DNA of 64,000 nucleotides. It comes from Minicystis rosea. Its GTDB lineage: Bacteria; Myxococcota_A; Polyangia; Polyangiales; Polyangiaceae. The translations under genes and the position numbers were made by a program. Below are positions 19,862 through 28,767 of the stretch, in pieces. The notes under the pieces were generated by a model. It was not told the DNA's origin. It worked only from the letters and a program-made list of their open reading frames with translations, and did not search any database. Position 1 is the stretch's first letter. Each line of letters starts with the position of its first letter. The DNA is taken from contig CP016211.1 in NCBI GenBank assembly GCA_001931535.1, positions 6,555,573 through 6,619,572 on the forward strand, written 5' to 3'.

Positions 19862-20854
19862 ATGCGGTTCGGCACGATCGTCCTTGCGGCCGGGGCTCTG
19901 GGGCTCGGCGCCGCGGCTCCTGGTTGCCTCACCAACACCTGCCTCATGAGCACGTGCGACGGGCCCTATTGCCGGTGCACGCTCTCTACATGTGGCGAAG
20001 GGGCGGCCTATGACAACCGCATCCACCGCTGTCGCTGCCTGCCGGGGCGGCAGCTCGTGGGCGGGCACTGCCTGAGCCCGCGCGTGGCCAATGCCTACTG
20101 CGGGGCAGGCTACCATTGGGAGAACGACGGCTGCTATCCCGATCAGGTTTGCCGGCCGGGGGACGAGCTCGACTACGCGACGGGGAAGTGCATCCCCCGC
20201 GAGCAGGTGAACCAGGTCGCGACCAACATGGGCGTCAACGTCGGGCCTGGGCAGAAGCTCGGGTGCCCGCCGGGGCAGAAGCTCGTGATCGATGATCAGT
20301 CGGCTGCCTGCGTGCCCGTCGAGCAGACGTGCGCGCCCGACGAGACCTGGAATGGGCAGGCCTGCGTGAAGAAGGCGACGCCCGCGTGCGCGGAGGGCTC
20401 GGCGTGGGATGCGGCGCAGGGCCGATGCGTCGAGTTCGCCAAGGAGAATCCGGCCGAGGGGCTGGCCGTGAACGTGGGCCAATGGGCCTACACGAGCTAT
20501 GGGCCCGACGGCGGCAACGGCGCGCCCGCGTTCTGCAATGCGTTCGCGAAGCGGCCGTGGAGCTTCGGGGTGAACGAAGGATCGTCGGCGGTGGTGCGCG
20601 TGACCGTGACGCTTCAGTTCCCCGAGGCGCAGATCGCGCGCGGGACGGTGCAGACGCAGACGATGTTCGCGGCGAGCGGGAACGCGGTGCCGCCGAAGGG
20701 CACAGCCGAGGTGAGCGCCGCGGCGAAGGCGATGCTGGCGCCGCTCGTCGAGCAGGGCGGCCGCGCCGCCACGACCAGCGCGACGACGACGGTGCGCTGC
20801 TTGGTGGTGAACGCGGCCAAGCCGGTGCCGGTGCCCGCGACGGGCGGGCTCTGA
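19862..20854 (+). CDS. cysteine-rich lipoprotein of unknown role
   Basis: The 330-residue product has a lipoprotein signal with Cys22 in AAPGC, then a cysteine-rich part with motifs such as CDGPYCRC, CRCLPGRQLVGGHC and LGCPPGQKL. The C-terminal ~110 residues have no cysteine cluster except single residues and look like a small beta domain. ATG at 19862 starts the signal peptide; an in-frame start at 19826 adds 12 residues that do not fit a signal. It is divergent from hisD with 114 bases between. No function can be read. Confidence 0.72.
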   Translation: MRFGTIVLAAGALGLGAAAPGCLTNTCLMSTCDGPYCRCTLSTCGEGAAYDNRIHRCRCLPGRQLVGGHCLSPRVANAYCGAGYHWENDGCYPDQVCRPGDELDYATGKCIPREQVNQVATNMGVNVGPGQKLGCPPGQKLVIDDQSAACVPVEQTCAPDETWNGQACVKKATPACAEGSAWDAAQGRCVEFAKENPAEGLAVNVGQWAYTSYGPDGGNGAPAFCNAFAKRPWSFGVNEGSSAVVRVTVTLQFPEAQIARGTVQTQTMFAASGNAVPPKGTAEVSAAAKAMLAPLVEQGGRAATTSATTTVRCLVVNAAKPVPVPATGGL

Positions 20855-20926
20855 CGTTCGGACGACGCGCGTCGATCACGAGCACGAGCGACACGCGATC
20901 TCATCCGCGGTCCATCGATCACGATG

Positions 20927-20945
20927 GGGCCGGACGAGCCGGCCC
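20927..20945 (+). terminator. GC hairpin after the cysteine-rich lipoprotein gene
   Basis: GGGCCGG (20927-20933) pairs with CCGGCCC (20939-20945) around a five-base loop, 72 bases after the stop at 20854. There is no T-run. Confidence 0.4.
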
Positions 20946-21055
20946 TGATCACGAGGGCGAGCGGGCCCTGCGGCGATGCGGCCGAATCGCGCGTTCCTCA
21001 TCGGACGTCTGATGGTAAGCACTGACGCCCGCTCCAAAGGCACCTGGGCCTCAAC

Positions 21056-23407
21056 ATGGATCCTCCCCGGATTCTCCAGCGAGCGCCGGTCTCCGCCGAA
21101 GGGGATGCCTCGCGTGGTGCAATCGAAGAGGCGCCGCTCCCACGCCGCGCACGCGCGCACCCGTCGCGCGTGCCGTTCGCGATCCTCGCCGTCTCGATGC
21201 TGCTCAGCTCGATCGCGACTGCCTATGTCGCCACCACGGCCGAAGCGCACGATCGGGCCGAGTTCATGGCCGCGACCGCGCAGATTCAACAGAACGTGGA
21301 GCTCCGGCTGCGGACGTTCGTCGTCATGCTCCGCGCGGGCGCGGGCGTCTTCGCGGCCTACCCACAGACGAGCCGTGAGGACTTCCGGCGCTTCGTCGAG
21401 GCGCTCCACCTGCGCGAGCGACATCCGGGTATTCAGGGCATCGGCTTCGCCCGGTATTACGGGCCTCACGATCAGGTCGAGATCGTCCGCGATCTTCAGC
21501 GCCAAGGCGCGACGTCGTTCCACATCTGGCCGGTGGGACCGCGCGAGGGCTTCACCATCGCGTACCTGGAGCCGCTCGATCGGCGGAACCTCGTCGCGCT
21601 CGGCTACGACATGTTCTCCGAGCCGACGCGGCGGGCAGCGATGGAGCACGCGCGGGACACCGGGGCCGCTACCACGTCGGGGCCGCTCCGGCTCGTCCAG
21701 GAGATCGATCCTTGGAAGCAGATGGGCTTCCTCATCGTCGTGCCGGTGTACCGCGGGGGCGTCGATCCTGGCACCATCGAAGGACGTCGCGCCGCCATCG
21801 AAGGCTTCGTGTTCGCGCCGTTCCGCGCCGATGACTTGCTCTCGGGGATCATCGGCGAGGCCAACATGAATCGCCTCGACGTGGCGGTGTACGACGGCCG
21901 CCCGACGGCGATCGGATCGGCGCTCGTGCGTCCGATTCAAGAGAGCACGCCGCGCTTCACCGACATGACCGAGCTCGACGTCGCCGGCCGACCGTGGACC
22001 ATCCACTTCGCGGCGCGCCCCTCGTTCGATCGTGGATCGCCGCGTAGCCTCGCGCCGTTGATCGCGCTCGCGGGCGGGCTCATCAGCATCCTGCTCTTCT
22101 TCGCGACGCGCGCCGAAGCGCTGGCGCGCGCGGCCGCGGAGAAGAGCGCCGCCGAGCTCTCGGCTGCGGAGGAGAGCCTCGCCGCGGCGCTCGCGCGGGA
22201 GAGAGAGGCGCGCGCCGATGCCGAACGGCTCTTCGAGGCGGAAACCCAAGCGCGCCGGAGCGCCGACGTGGCGAACCGCGCCAAGGACGAGTTCCTGGCG
22301 ACGCTCTCGCACGAGCTCCGGACGCCGCTCAGCGCGGTGATGGGTTGGATCCGCCTCCTCCGGCGCGGCGGGCTCGACGAGCGAGCGAAGGAGCGTGGGA
22401 TCGAGGTGATCGAGCGCAACGTCGAGCTGCAGGCCCGGCTCATCGACGACTTGCTCGATGTCTCGCGCATCATCACGGGCAAGCTCCGGCTGGAGCTCAA
22501 GCCGATCGCGATCGGCCCCGTGGTCACCGCGGCCGTCGACGTGCTGCGCCCCACGGCGGACGCGCGCGGGGTCCACATGGTCCTCGAGGACGAGGTTATC
22601 GGCGAGATCGTCGTCGGCGACCCCGATCGCCTGCAACAGATCGTGTGGAACCTGCTCAGCAACGCGCTCCGCTTCACGCCGCAGGGAGGCAACATCGACG
22701 TCCGCGTGCGGCGGATCGAGGGGCAGATCGAAATCATGGTGGCCGACGACGGCAAGGGGATCGCGCCGGCGCTGCTGCCGCTCGTCTTCGATCGCTTCCG
22801 GCAAGGGGACGGCTCGATCCGGCGCGGGTACGGCGGGCTCGGGCTCGGGCTGGCGATCGTCCGGCATCTGGTCGAGCTGCACGGCGGGACGGCCACCGCC
22901 GAGAGCGAGGGAGAGGGACGCGGGGCGACGTTTCGGGTGTTCTTGCCGGTGCGCGAGGCGGGCTCGGAGGCGGCGCGTGATCGAGGGTCGATGCCTCCGA
23001 TGTCCGCCACGCGGACGCGGGCGCTCGCGTGGCTGCGCGTGCTCGTGGTCGACGACGACGCCGACGCGAGAGAGATCGTGGGCCTCGTGCTCGCAGAGGC
23101 GGGCGCCGCGGTGAAGACGGCGGCGTCCGCGCGCGAGGCGCTGGCCGAAATCGAGCGACACCGGCCCGACGTGCTCGTCAGCGACATCGCCATGCCGAAC
23201 GAAGACGGCTACGCGCTCGTGCGCGCGGTGCGGGCGCTCGGCGACGACGCCGCGGTGCTGCCGGCCGTGGCGCTGACGGCCCATGCTCGCGACGAGGATC
23301 GGCAATGCGCGCTCGCGGCCGGCTTCCAGGAGCACGTGCCGAAGCCGATCGAGCCGGCGCGCCTGCTCTCCGTGAGCGCAGCGATCACGGGGCGCGCGGC
23401 GGCTTGA
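21056..23407 (+). CDS. hybrid histidine kinase with CHASE sensor and receiver domain
   Basis: The 783-residue protein has a membrane segment at about 39-62, an external CHASE-type domain (GIQGIGFARYYGPHDQ, WPVGPREGFTIAYLEP) to about 330, a second membrane segment at 336-356 and a coiled linker. The kinase core has His419 in LSHELRTPLS, the N box WNLLSNALRF, VADDGKGI and GGLGLGLAIV. A receiver domain follows from about 660 with the phosphoryl site Asp710 (VSDIAMP) and Lys in PKPIE. All catalytic residues are present. It is a complete phosphorelay input without an adjacent partner. It converges with the helicase gene, 15 bases between stops. Confidence 0.92.
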   Translation: MDPPRILQRAPVSAEGDASRGAIEEAPLPRRARAHPSRVPFAILAVSMLLSSIATAYVATTAEAHDRAEFMAATAQIQQNVELRLRTFVVMLRAGAGVFAAYPQTSREDFRRFVEALHLRERHPGIQGIGFARYYGPHDQVEIVRDLQRQGATSFHIWPVGPREGFTIAYLEPLDRRNLVALGYDMFSEPTRRAAMEHARDTGAATTSGPLRLVQEIDPWKQMGFLIVVPVYRGGVDPGTIEGRRAAIEGFVFAPFRADDLLSGIIGEANMNRLDVAVYDGRPTAIGSALVRPIQESTPRFTDMTELDVAGRPWTIHFAARPSFDRGSPRSLAPLIALAGGLISILLFFATRAEALARAAAEKSAAELSAAEESLAAALAREREARADAERLFEAETQARRSADVANRAKDEFLATLSHELRTPLSAVMGWIRLLRRGGLDERAKERGIEVIERNVELQARLIDDLLDVSRIITGKLRLELKPIAIGPVVTAAVDVLRPTADARGVHMVLEDEVIGEIVVGDPDRLQQIVWNLLSNALRFTPQGGNIDVRVRRIEGQIEIMVADDGKGIAPALLPLVFDRFRQGDGSIRRGYGGLGLGLAIVRHLVELHGGTATAESEGEGRGATFRVFLPVREAGSEAARDRGSMPPMSATRTRALAWLRVLVVDDDADAREIVGLVLAEAGAAVKTAASAREALAEIERHRPDVLVSDIAMPNEDGYALVRAVRALGDDAAVLPAVALTAHARDEDRQCALAAGFQEHVPKPIEPARLLSVSAAITGRAAA

Positions 23408-23422
23408 CGACGGACGGGCGCG

Positions 23423-26400
23423 TCACGCATCGATCATCGACGCGATCGCCGCCACCACCTCGTCGCCGCGCGTGTGCCACATCCCCGGCGTCACCCGCAC
23501 CACGCGCCAGCCGAGGCGCTTCCAAAAGCGCGGCGTGTACACGTCGCGGGAGAGCGCGTCGCGATCGCGGAGGAATTGGGTGCAGTCGACACCGACACGA
23601 AAGTGATCCTCACCGGGGCGGCCCACCGCGAGATCGATGCGGCGATGCCCGAGACCAACCTCCTTCTGCGTGCGCAGACCGCGTGAGCGCAGCGCGACGT
23701 CCAAAGCGTCGCGCACGCGATCGCCGATGCGACGCTGTCCATCGGGCGCACGTGCGGCCGCGGTCACGCCGCGGGCACCGCCGAGCTCCGCCGCGAGGGC
23801 GAGGAGGCGTTGCGCCGCGAGATCGGCGTCGGGCCGGCCGCGATCCGCGCGGGCCTCGACGAACGCGAGATACGCTTGAAGCAGCTTGGGGCCGACGTTC
23901 TTGGTTCCGGCGACGTCGAGCTCGTCGGGGTCGATGGAGCTCACGACGTGAAGGCCGATCCGCGCCCGCGTCATGGCCACGTTGAGACGGCGTTCGCCGC
24001 CTTCGGCGCCGATCGGACCGAAGCGCGCGTGAACCCGGCCGCCGGGCGCGGCGGGCGCGTAGCCGGTGGAGAGGATGATCACGTCACGCTCGTCGCCCTG
24101 CACGTTTTCGAGGTTGCGCACGAAGAGCTGATCGACCGCGGGGCGCGCGCGATCGCGCTCCCATCGGCGGCGGAAGGCGTCGTCCTCCGCGGCGCGGGCG
24201 TCGAGCGTGCGCTCGATCAGCTCGGCCTGCTTGCGGTTGACGGCCACGACGCCGATGGAGGGCGGACCTTCGGGCCCGTCGTGCGCGAGGAGCGCGTCGA
24301 CGGCCGCGACCACGCGCTTCGCTTCGACGGGGTTCGTTTGATCGACCCACAAACCGTCGACCTTCTCCCAGGTGAGGCCCTCGAAGGGTGCGACGCGCGC
24401 GTCGGCGCGCGGGGCCGTGATGAGATGGCCGCCGTAGAAGGCCGCGTTGGAGAAGGCGACCAGCTCCTCGTGCCGCGATCGATAGTGCCAGCGCAGCACG
24501 AGGCCCGGCAGCGCCACCCGCGCCAGACCGAGGATCGAGCTGCTGGCGAGCACGGACTCTTCGTCGTCATCGTCGTCGAGCGCGTCGGCGACGGCGGCGC
24601 GGAAGAAGTGGGTGGGCGGCATCTGCTGATCGTCGCCGGCGATGATCGTGCGGCGACCGCGGGCGAGCGCGGGCAGCGCCGCTTCGACGGGGCATTGGCT
24701 GGCCTCGTCGGCGATGACGATGTCGAACAGATCGGCGGACAGAGGGAAGATCGCGGAGACGGCCTCGGGCGAGCAGAACCACACGGGACGCGAGAGCGCG
24801 AGCCCCGAGCCCCAGTGCCGATCGACGAGCTGGCGGAGCGTGGCCCGGTTGCGCTTCTTGGCGACCTCCGCAGCGAGCTTTCGCAGCCCCACGCCCCGCT
24901 TCGCGTCGCGCGCATCGGCCCACAAACGCTGGCGGAAACGCGCGATCACGCCGCGGCCCGCGCGCTGCTCGCAAGCCTCCAAATCGTCGGAGAGGCGCCG
25001 GAGCTGCCCCTCGTCGACGAGCGGCTCTTCAACCACGCCGAGCGTGCGATCGCCGAGCGTGCGGCGCACCCAGGCTCGATCGAGCGCGACCAGCGCGTCG
25101 CGCCCGGGATCGCTCCCCGTCGAGGGTCGATAGCCCCGCAGAAAGACGCGCACCCAAGGCGGCGTCGCGGCCAGGAGGCGATCGACCTGCGCCACCGCGG
25201 ACGCCTGCTCGCGGACCTCGAGGATCGCATCCAAACGCGAGAGCGCGCCCGCGCAATCGTCGTGCGCGCAGGCCTCGGCGACCGCGGCGCGCAGCGCGTC
25301 GTCGAAATCATCGGAGAGGGCGGCGAGCGCTTCGTGAACGGCGTCGAGGCGCCGCGCCCGCACGCGATCGGCCACCGCGGCCGCGAAGAAGGGCGCCTCC
25401 GCTCCATGCTCGGCCACCGCTTCGGCGAGGCCCTTGCGCGAAGCGTACGGGCCGCCCGCGCGACGGAGGGCCGTGAAGAGCTCGTGGGCCGCGGCGATGC
25501 GCGCGTGCTCCTCGCGAAAGCGTTCGAGGGCGTGATCGAGATCTTCGAGGGCGCCGCCGAGGCCGAGATCCCAGAAGCAATCTTCCGAGGGAAGCTCGTC
25601 GATCAAGCGCTGCCATCGCAGCGCGGACTCGCACAGCGCGCGCACTTCGGCGGCGCTCGATGGCGGCGCGGTGAGCGAAGGGCACGCCGCGACGATCGCG
25701 CCGGGCAGCTTCTTGAGCCGCCAATACTCCGGCGTGACCCCGCGGTACCAACGTGCGCCGAGCTCGTCGAGGCGCGCGAGCGCAGCCACGTGCCCCGCGA
25801 GCACCTCGCTCGGCAAGAGCAGAAGCTCGTGCGGAACGGGGGCGAACGTGGCGCGAGCCTCGGTGAGCCGCGCCGTCACCTGCCGCCACGCGCCGGTCTC
25901 GGCGTCGCCGCCGGCCCAGGCCCACGAGAGCATGAAGGCTTTGATCGCAGCCTCGTCGCGCGCCTCGAAGAGATCGAGGAGCACGGCCGTCCGCCCCCAC
26001 AAATCACCCTGTGATCGCGCGACCCCCGCTTGCAGCGCGCCGCTCGGCGCGGCGGCGAGCGCCTCGATGCGATCGCGCGCACGCCGCGCGCGGTCGAACG
26101 TCGCCGCCAGATCCTCGGGGCCGCGCGCCGACCAATCCGTGCGCGACGCGAGCGGGTGCGGCGCTTGGAACGGCGCGGTTTGCCGGCAGAGCGACTCGAT
26201 GCGCGGGAGCTCCGCCACCGCCTGCGTCTCGGTCAGGCCCGCAGCGACGTCACGCAGATCGGGAAGCGTCGCTCCATCGTCGGAAGATGCTCGCTCGAAG
26301 AGACGCGCCAGCCCGGGAGCGCCGCCCGGTGTGCCGGCGATCACGGCGAACGCTTCCTCGGCCGCAGCGATGCGCGCCGCAGCGCGGCCGGCGACGAGCG

Positions 26401-27700
26401 CGTGCTCGCGCTCCTCGTCGAGCGCCTCGCGCTCCAGATCTGTCAACGCCGCCGAGGTCGCGCCGTCGATCTGCTGGAGCGTCCGCGCCACCGACTCGCA
26501 GACCTCGGCACGATCGTGCTGGAGATCGTGGACCATCGCGACCGGCTCGCGGAGCCCCACCGACGCGAGACGCTCGGCGACGACGTCGAGCGCCGCGCGC
26601 TTCTGGCAGACGACCAGCACGCGCCGGCCGGCAGCAATCGCCTCGGCCACGAGGTTCGCGATCATCTGCGATTTCCCCGTGCCCGGTGGACCTTGCACCA
26701 CGAGCCCAGCGCCGTTGCCCGCGTCCCCGAACGCGTGCGAGAGCGCCGCATCCTGGCTGCTGTCCGAGGGGAACACCCGAAAGCGCACCGACTCGATGGG
26801 CGCGGAGGTCTCGTCGATCGGTGGGCGGCTCTGTGCGCGCGACGCGTCGTCGTCCACCTCGTCGACCGAGAGGAGGCGCGCCGCCGCGCCCAGCGCCTCG
26901 TCGCTCACGTCCCCGGCGAGGAGCTTCTCGTAGTCCTCGAGGATGGCGCTGTCCGAGCGCGGAAACCGCCCCAACACGAGGTGCGGAGCGAGCGTGATCC
27001 GGCCCGCGGGCGCGGCCTCGCGAGCGTCCTGATCGCGAGGCTCGATCGGGACGAAGCCTGCTCGGCGCCCCGCGTCGGGCGCGAGCGTCACGCCCGCTTC
27101 TTCCAGCGCGGAGGCGATGCGCGCGAGCGAGGTCGCGTCGATCGCGAACGGTTGCTCGTCGTCTCCCACGAGCGCGCGCGCATCGAGGCGAGCGCCCAAA
27201 CCGCGCGCCAGCACCTGCGCGAGCGACTCATTCAGCTCCGGCGGCCCCTGCGGCGCGACGCACCACCGCGCGCGCCCCGTCTTGCTCATCGAGAGCGTGA
27301 CGGGAAAGAGCAGGACCGGACCGCGAATCCACGCGCCGTCCTGCATCTTGCCTTCGACGAAGGGAAAGCCGACCGCGAGATCCTGGATGCCAGTCTCCTG
27401 CCACGCGGAGCGCGTCGCGTGCGCGAGCGACGCCAGATCGTCGGCGAGCGCGCGCTCCTTGGCCTTGGGCACCACGTCGCAGAGCGCGACCGGATCGCCG
27501 CCTTCGCGACCGAGCGCCGCGACCAGCGCATCGAGCGCCCGCGGATCGCTCTCGCCGACGCGCAGCAGATCGAGCGCCCCCGCCGCCGTCGGCTTCACGA
27601 GGCGCAGCGACCGGCTCCGCAAGGTCACCGTCACGAGCCGCTGCCGCAGGCGCGCGAGCCTCGCCCTGCGGGCGTCGTGCATGTCTCCGTCAGCGGGCAT
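23423..27700 (-). CDS. SF1 (AAA_11/AAA_12) helicase with C-terminal MTES_1575-like nuclease fold
   Basis: The 1425-residue protein has a Walker A motif GPPGTGKSQM near 340 and Walker B IVIADEASQCPVEAA near 990, far apart as in Upf1-like DUF4011 helicases, and GDDQQMPPTHFF and late helicase motifs (NVQGDERDVIILS, NVAMTRAR) after it. The last ~95 residues (RIDLAVG, then VGVDCTQF and LGWRVVRVTPGMW) match the endonuclease-like fold called REase_MTES_1575. The nuclease core has Asp in RID but Asp in place of the common Glu in the next strand. Proteins of this build are often found in antiphage loci, but no known partner gene is adjacent, so defence is inference; repair is possible. ATG at 27700 or 27682 could be the start. 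Confidence 0.85.
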   Translation of the reverse strand: MPADGDMHDARRARLARLRQRLVTVTLRSRSLRLVKPTAAGALDLLRVGESDPRALDALVAALGREGGDPVALCDVVPKAKERALADDLASLAHATRSAWQETGIQDLAVGFPFVEGKMQDGAWIRGPVLLFPVTLSMSKTGRARWCVAPQGPPELNESLAQVLARGLGARLDARALVGDDEQPFAIDATSLARIASALEEAGVTLAPDAGRRAGFVPIEPRDQDAREAAPAGRITLAPHLVLGRFPRSDSAILEDYEKLLAGDVSDEALGAAARLLSVDEVDDDASRAQSRPPIDETSAPIESVRFRVFPSDSSQDAALSHAFGDAGNGAGLVVQGPPGTGKSQMIANLVAEAIAAGRRVLVVCQKRAALDVVAERLASVGLREPVAMVHDLQHDRAEVCESVARTLQQIDGATSAALTDLEREALDEEREHALVAGRAAARIAAAEEAFAVIAGTPGGAPGLARLFERASSDDGATLPDLRDVAAGLTETQAVAELPRIESLCRQTAPFQAPHPLASRTDWSARGPEDLAATFDRARRARDRIEALAAAPSGALQAGVARSQGDLWGRTAVLLDLFEARDEAAIKAFMLSWAWAGGDAETGAWRQVTARLTEARATFAPVPHELLLLPSEVLAGHVAALARLDELGARWYRGVTPEYWRLKKLPGAIVAACPSLTAPPSSAAEVRALCESALRWQRLIDELPSEDCFWDLGLGGALEDLDHALERFREEHARIAAAHELFTALRRAGGPYASRKGLAEAVAEHGAEAPFFAAAVADRVRARRLDAVHEALAALSDDFDDALRAAVAEACAHDDCAGALSRLDAILEVREQASAVAQVDRLLAATPPWVRVFLRGYRPSTGSDPGRDALVALDRAWVRRTLGDRTLGVVEEPLVDEGQLRRLSDDLEACEQRAGRGVIARFRQRLWADARDAKRGVGLRKLAAEVAKKRNRATLRQLVDRHWGSGLALSRPVWFCSPEAVSAIFPLSADLFDIVIADEASQCPVEAALPALARGRRTIIAGDDQQMPPTHFFRAAVADALDDDDDEESVLASSSILGLARVALPGLVLRWHYRSRHEELVAFSNAAFYGGHLITAPRADARVAPFEGLTWEKVDGLWVDQTNPVEAKRVVAAVDALLAHDGPEGPPSIGVVAVNRKQAELIERTLDARAAEDDAFRRRWERDRARPAVDQLFVRNLENVQGDERDVIILSTGYAPAAPGGRVHARFGPIGAEGGERRLNVAMTRARIGLHVVSSIDPDELDVAGTKNVGPKLLQAYLAFVEARADRGRPDADLAAQRLLALAAELGGARGVTAAARAPDGQRRIGDRVRDALDVALRSRGLRTQKEVGLGHRRIDLAVGRPGEDHFRVGVDCTQFLRDRDALSRDVYTPRFWKRLGWRVVRVTPGMWHTRGDEVVAAIASMIDA

Positions 27701-28100
27701 GATCGTGGAGCGAACGAGAAGCCGTCGACACCGAAGCGAGAGGACGCGGACACGCCGCGAGACGCGAAGAGATCAGATGTCCTCGCGAGGATCGCGGGCT
27801 CGCATCTCGGCGTCGAGCTCCGGCTCGGAATCGTGCGCTCGGCTCTAGCATCGCGCGGGAGAGTAGTACCGACGACGCGCGCGGCGTGCAGCAATCGCGC
27901 GACCTTCATTCGCCATCGTTGTCGATGCGCGCGGGGTGCGTTTCGTGATGCCCCTCGCAGAGCAGCACGCATCACTCGCGCTCCTTCGGACGATGGCGCC
28001 TTCCTGGATCTCTCGACCCTCCGGCGCATCGACGAACGAGCGCCCCGAGCACGCGATGTCGATGGCGCACACCGTTGGATTCCGGGCGCGAAGCCCCAGG
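27701..28100. other. divergent intergenic region without a supported gene
   Basis: The 400 bases lie between the helicase start and the conserved start of the phosphoribosyltransferase. Frames through it show no family similarity. It should hold promoters for both sides; none was recognised with confidence. Confidence 0.4.
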
Positions 28101-28763
28101 ATGATCGCGGAGGGAGCGGTGTTTCACAATCGAGAAGAGGCAGCGCGCCTGCTCGGCGCCGAGCTTCAGACGCGCGGGTATGCACGGCCGGTGGTGCTCG
28201 GAATCCCGCGCGGCGGCGTCCCGGTGGCGGCCGCGGTGGCGGATGCGCTCGATGCTCCGCTCGGCGTGATCGTCGCGCGCAAGCTGCGCGCACCGCGGCA
28301 ACCCGAGCTGGCGATCGGAGCCGTCACGTCCGATGGAGTCGCGTGGGTGAGCGAAGGGACCGCCGCGCAGGTGGGCGCGAGCAATGCTTACCTCGACACC
28401 GAGATCCAAAGACAGGCCGCGCGAGCCCGCGAGACCGAGGCACGCTTCGATGGCCGGCGCCGCCCGCCGGTGGACGGCCGCACGGTGATCATCACCGACG
28501 ACGGCATCGCCACCGGCGCCACCGCGCTCGCGGCCGTGCGCGCCATGAAGGCCGCCGGCGCCAGCGCCGTGGTGGTCGCCGCGCCCGTCTGCGCGCCCTC
28601 TTCGGCGGACATGCTCCGCGAAGAAGCGACCGAGGTCGTCTGCCTCGACGAGGATCCGGACTTCGTCGCCGTCGGGCAGTTCTACGAGGATTTCGAGCAA
28701 GTCGAAGACGACGAGGTGCGAAGCATCCTCGATGCGCGATCCGCGCGCGCGGATGGGGGCTAG
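28101..28763 (+). CDS. phosphoribosyltransferase-domain protein
   Basis: This 220-residue type I phosphoribosyltransferase begins with the usual FHNREEAARLLGAEL and carries VVLGIPRGGVPVA and the PRPP loop VIITDDGIATGATA. Substrate is unknown in this family. ATG at 28101 is chosen because the fold starts there; in-frame ATGs at 27936 and 28056 would add unconserved residues, and no Shine-Dalgarno decides it. The polX gene follows almost at once on the same strand. Confidence 0.8.
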   Translation: MIAEGAVFHNREEAARLLGAELQTRGYARPVVLGIPRGGVPVAAAVADALDAPLGVIVARKLRAPRQPELAIGAVTSDGVAWVSEGTAAQVGASNAYLDTEIQRQAARARETEARFDGRRRPPVDGRTVIITDDGIATGATALAAVRAMKAAGASAVVVAAPVCAPSSADMLREEATEVVCLDEDPDFVAVGQFYEDFEQVEDDEVRSILDARSARADGG

Positions 28764-28767
28764 CGCG

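Noticed and set aside
18404..20482. 692-residue hisD with N-terminal extension
   Set aside because: Family alignment begins at 19747; the upstream frame overlaps the divergent lipoprotein gene.
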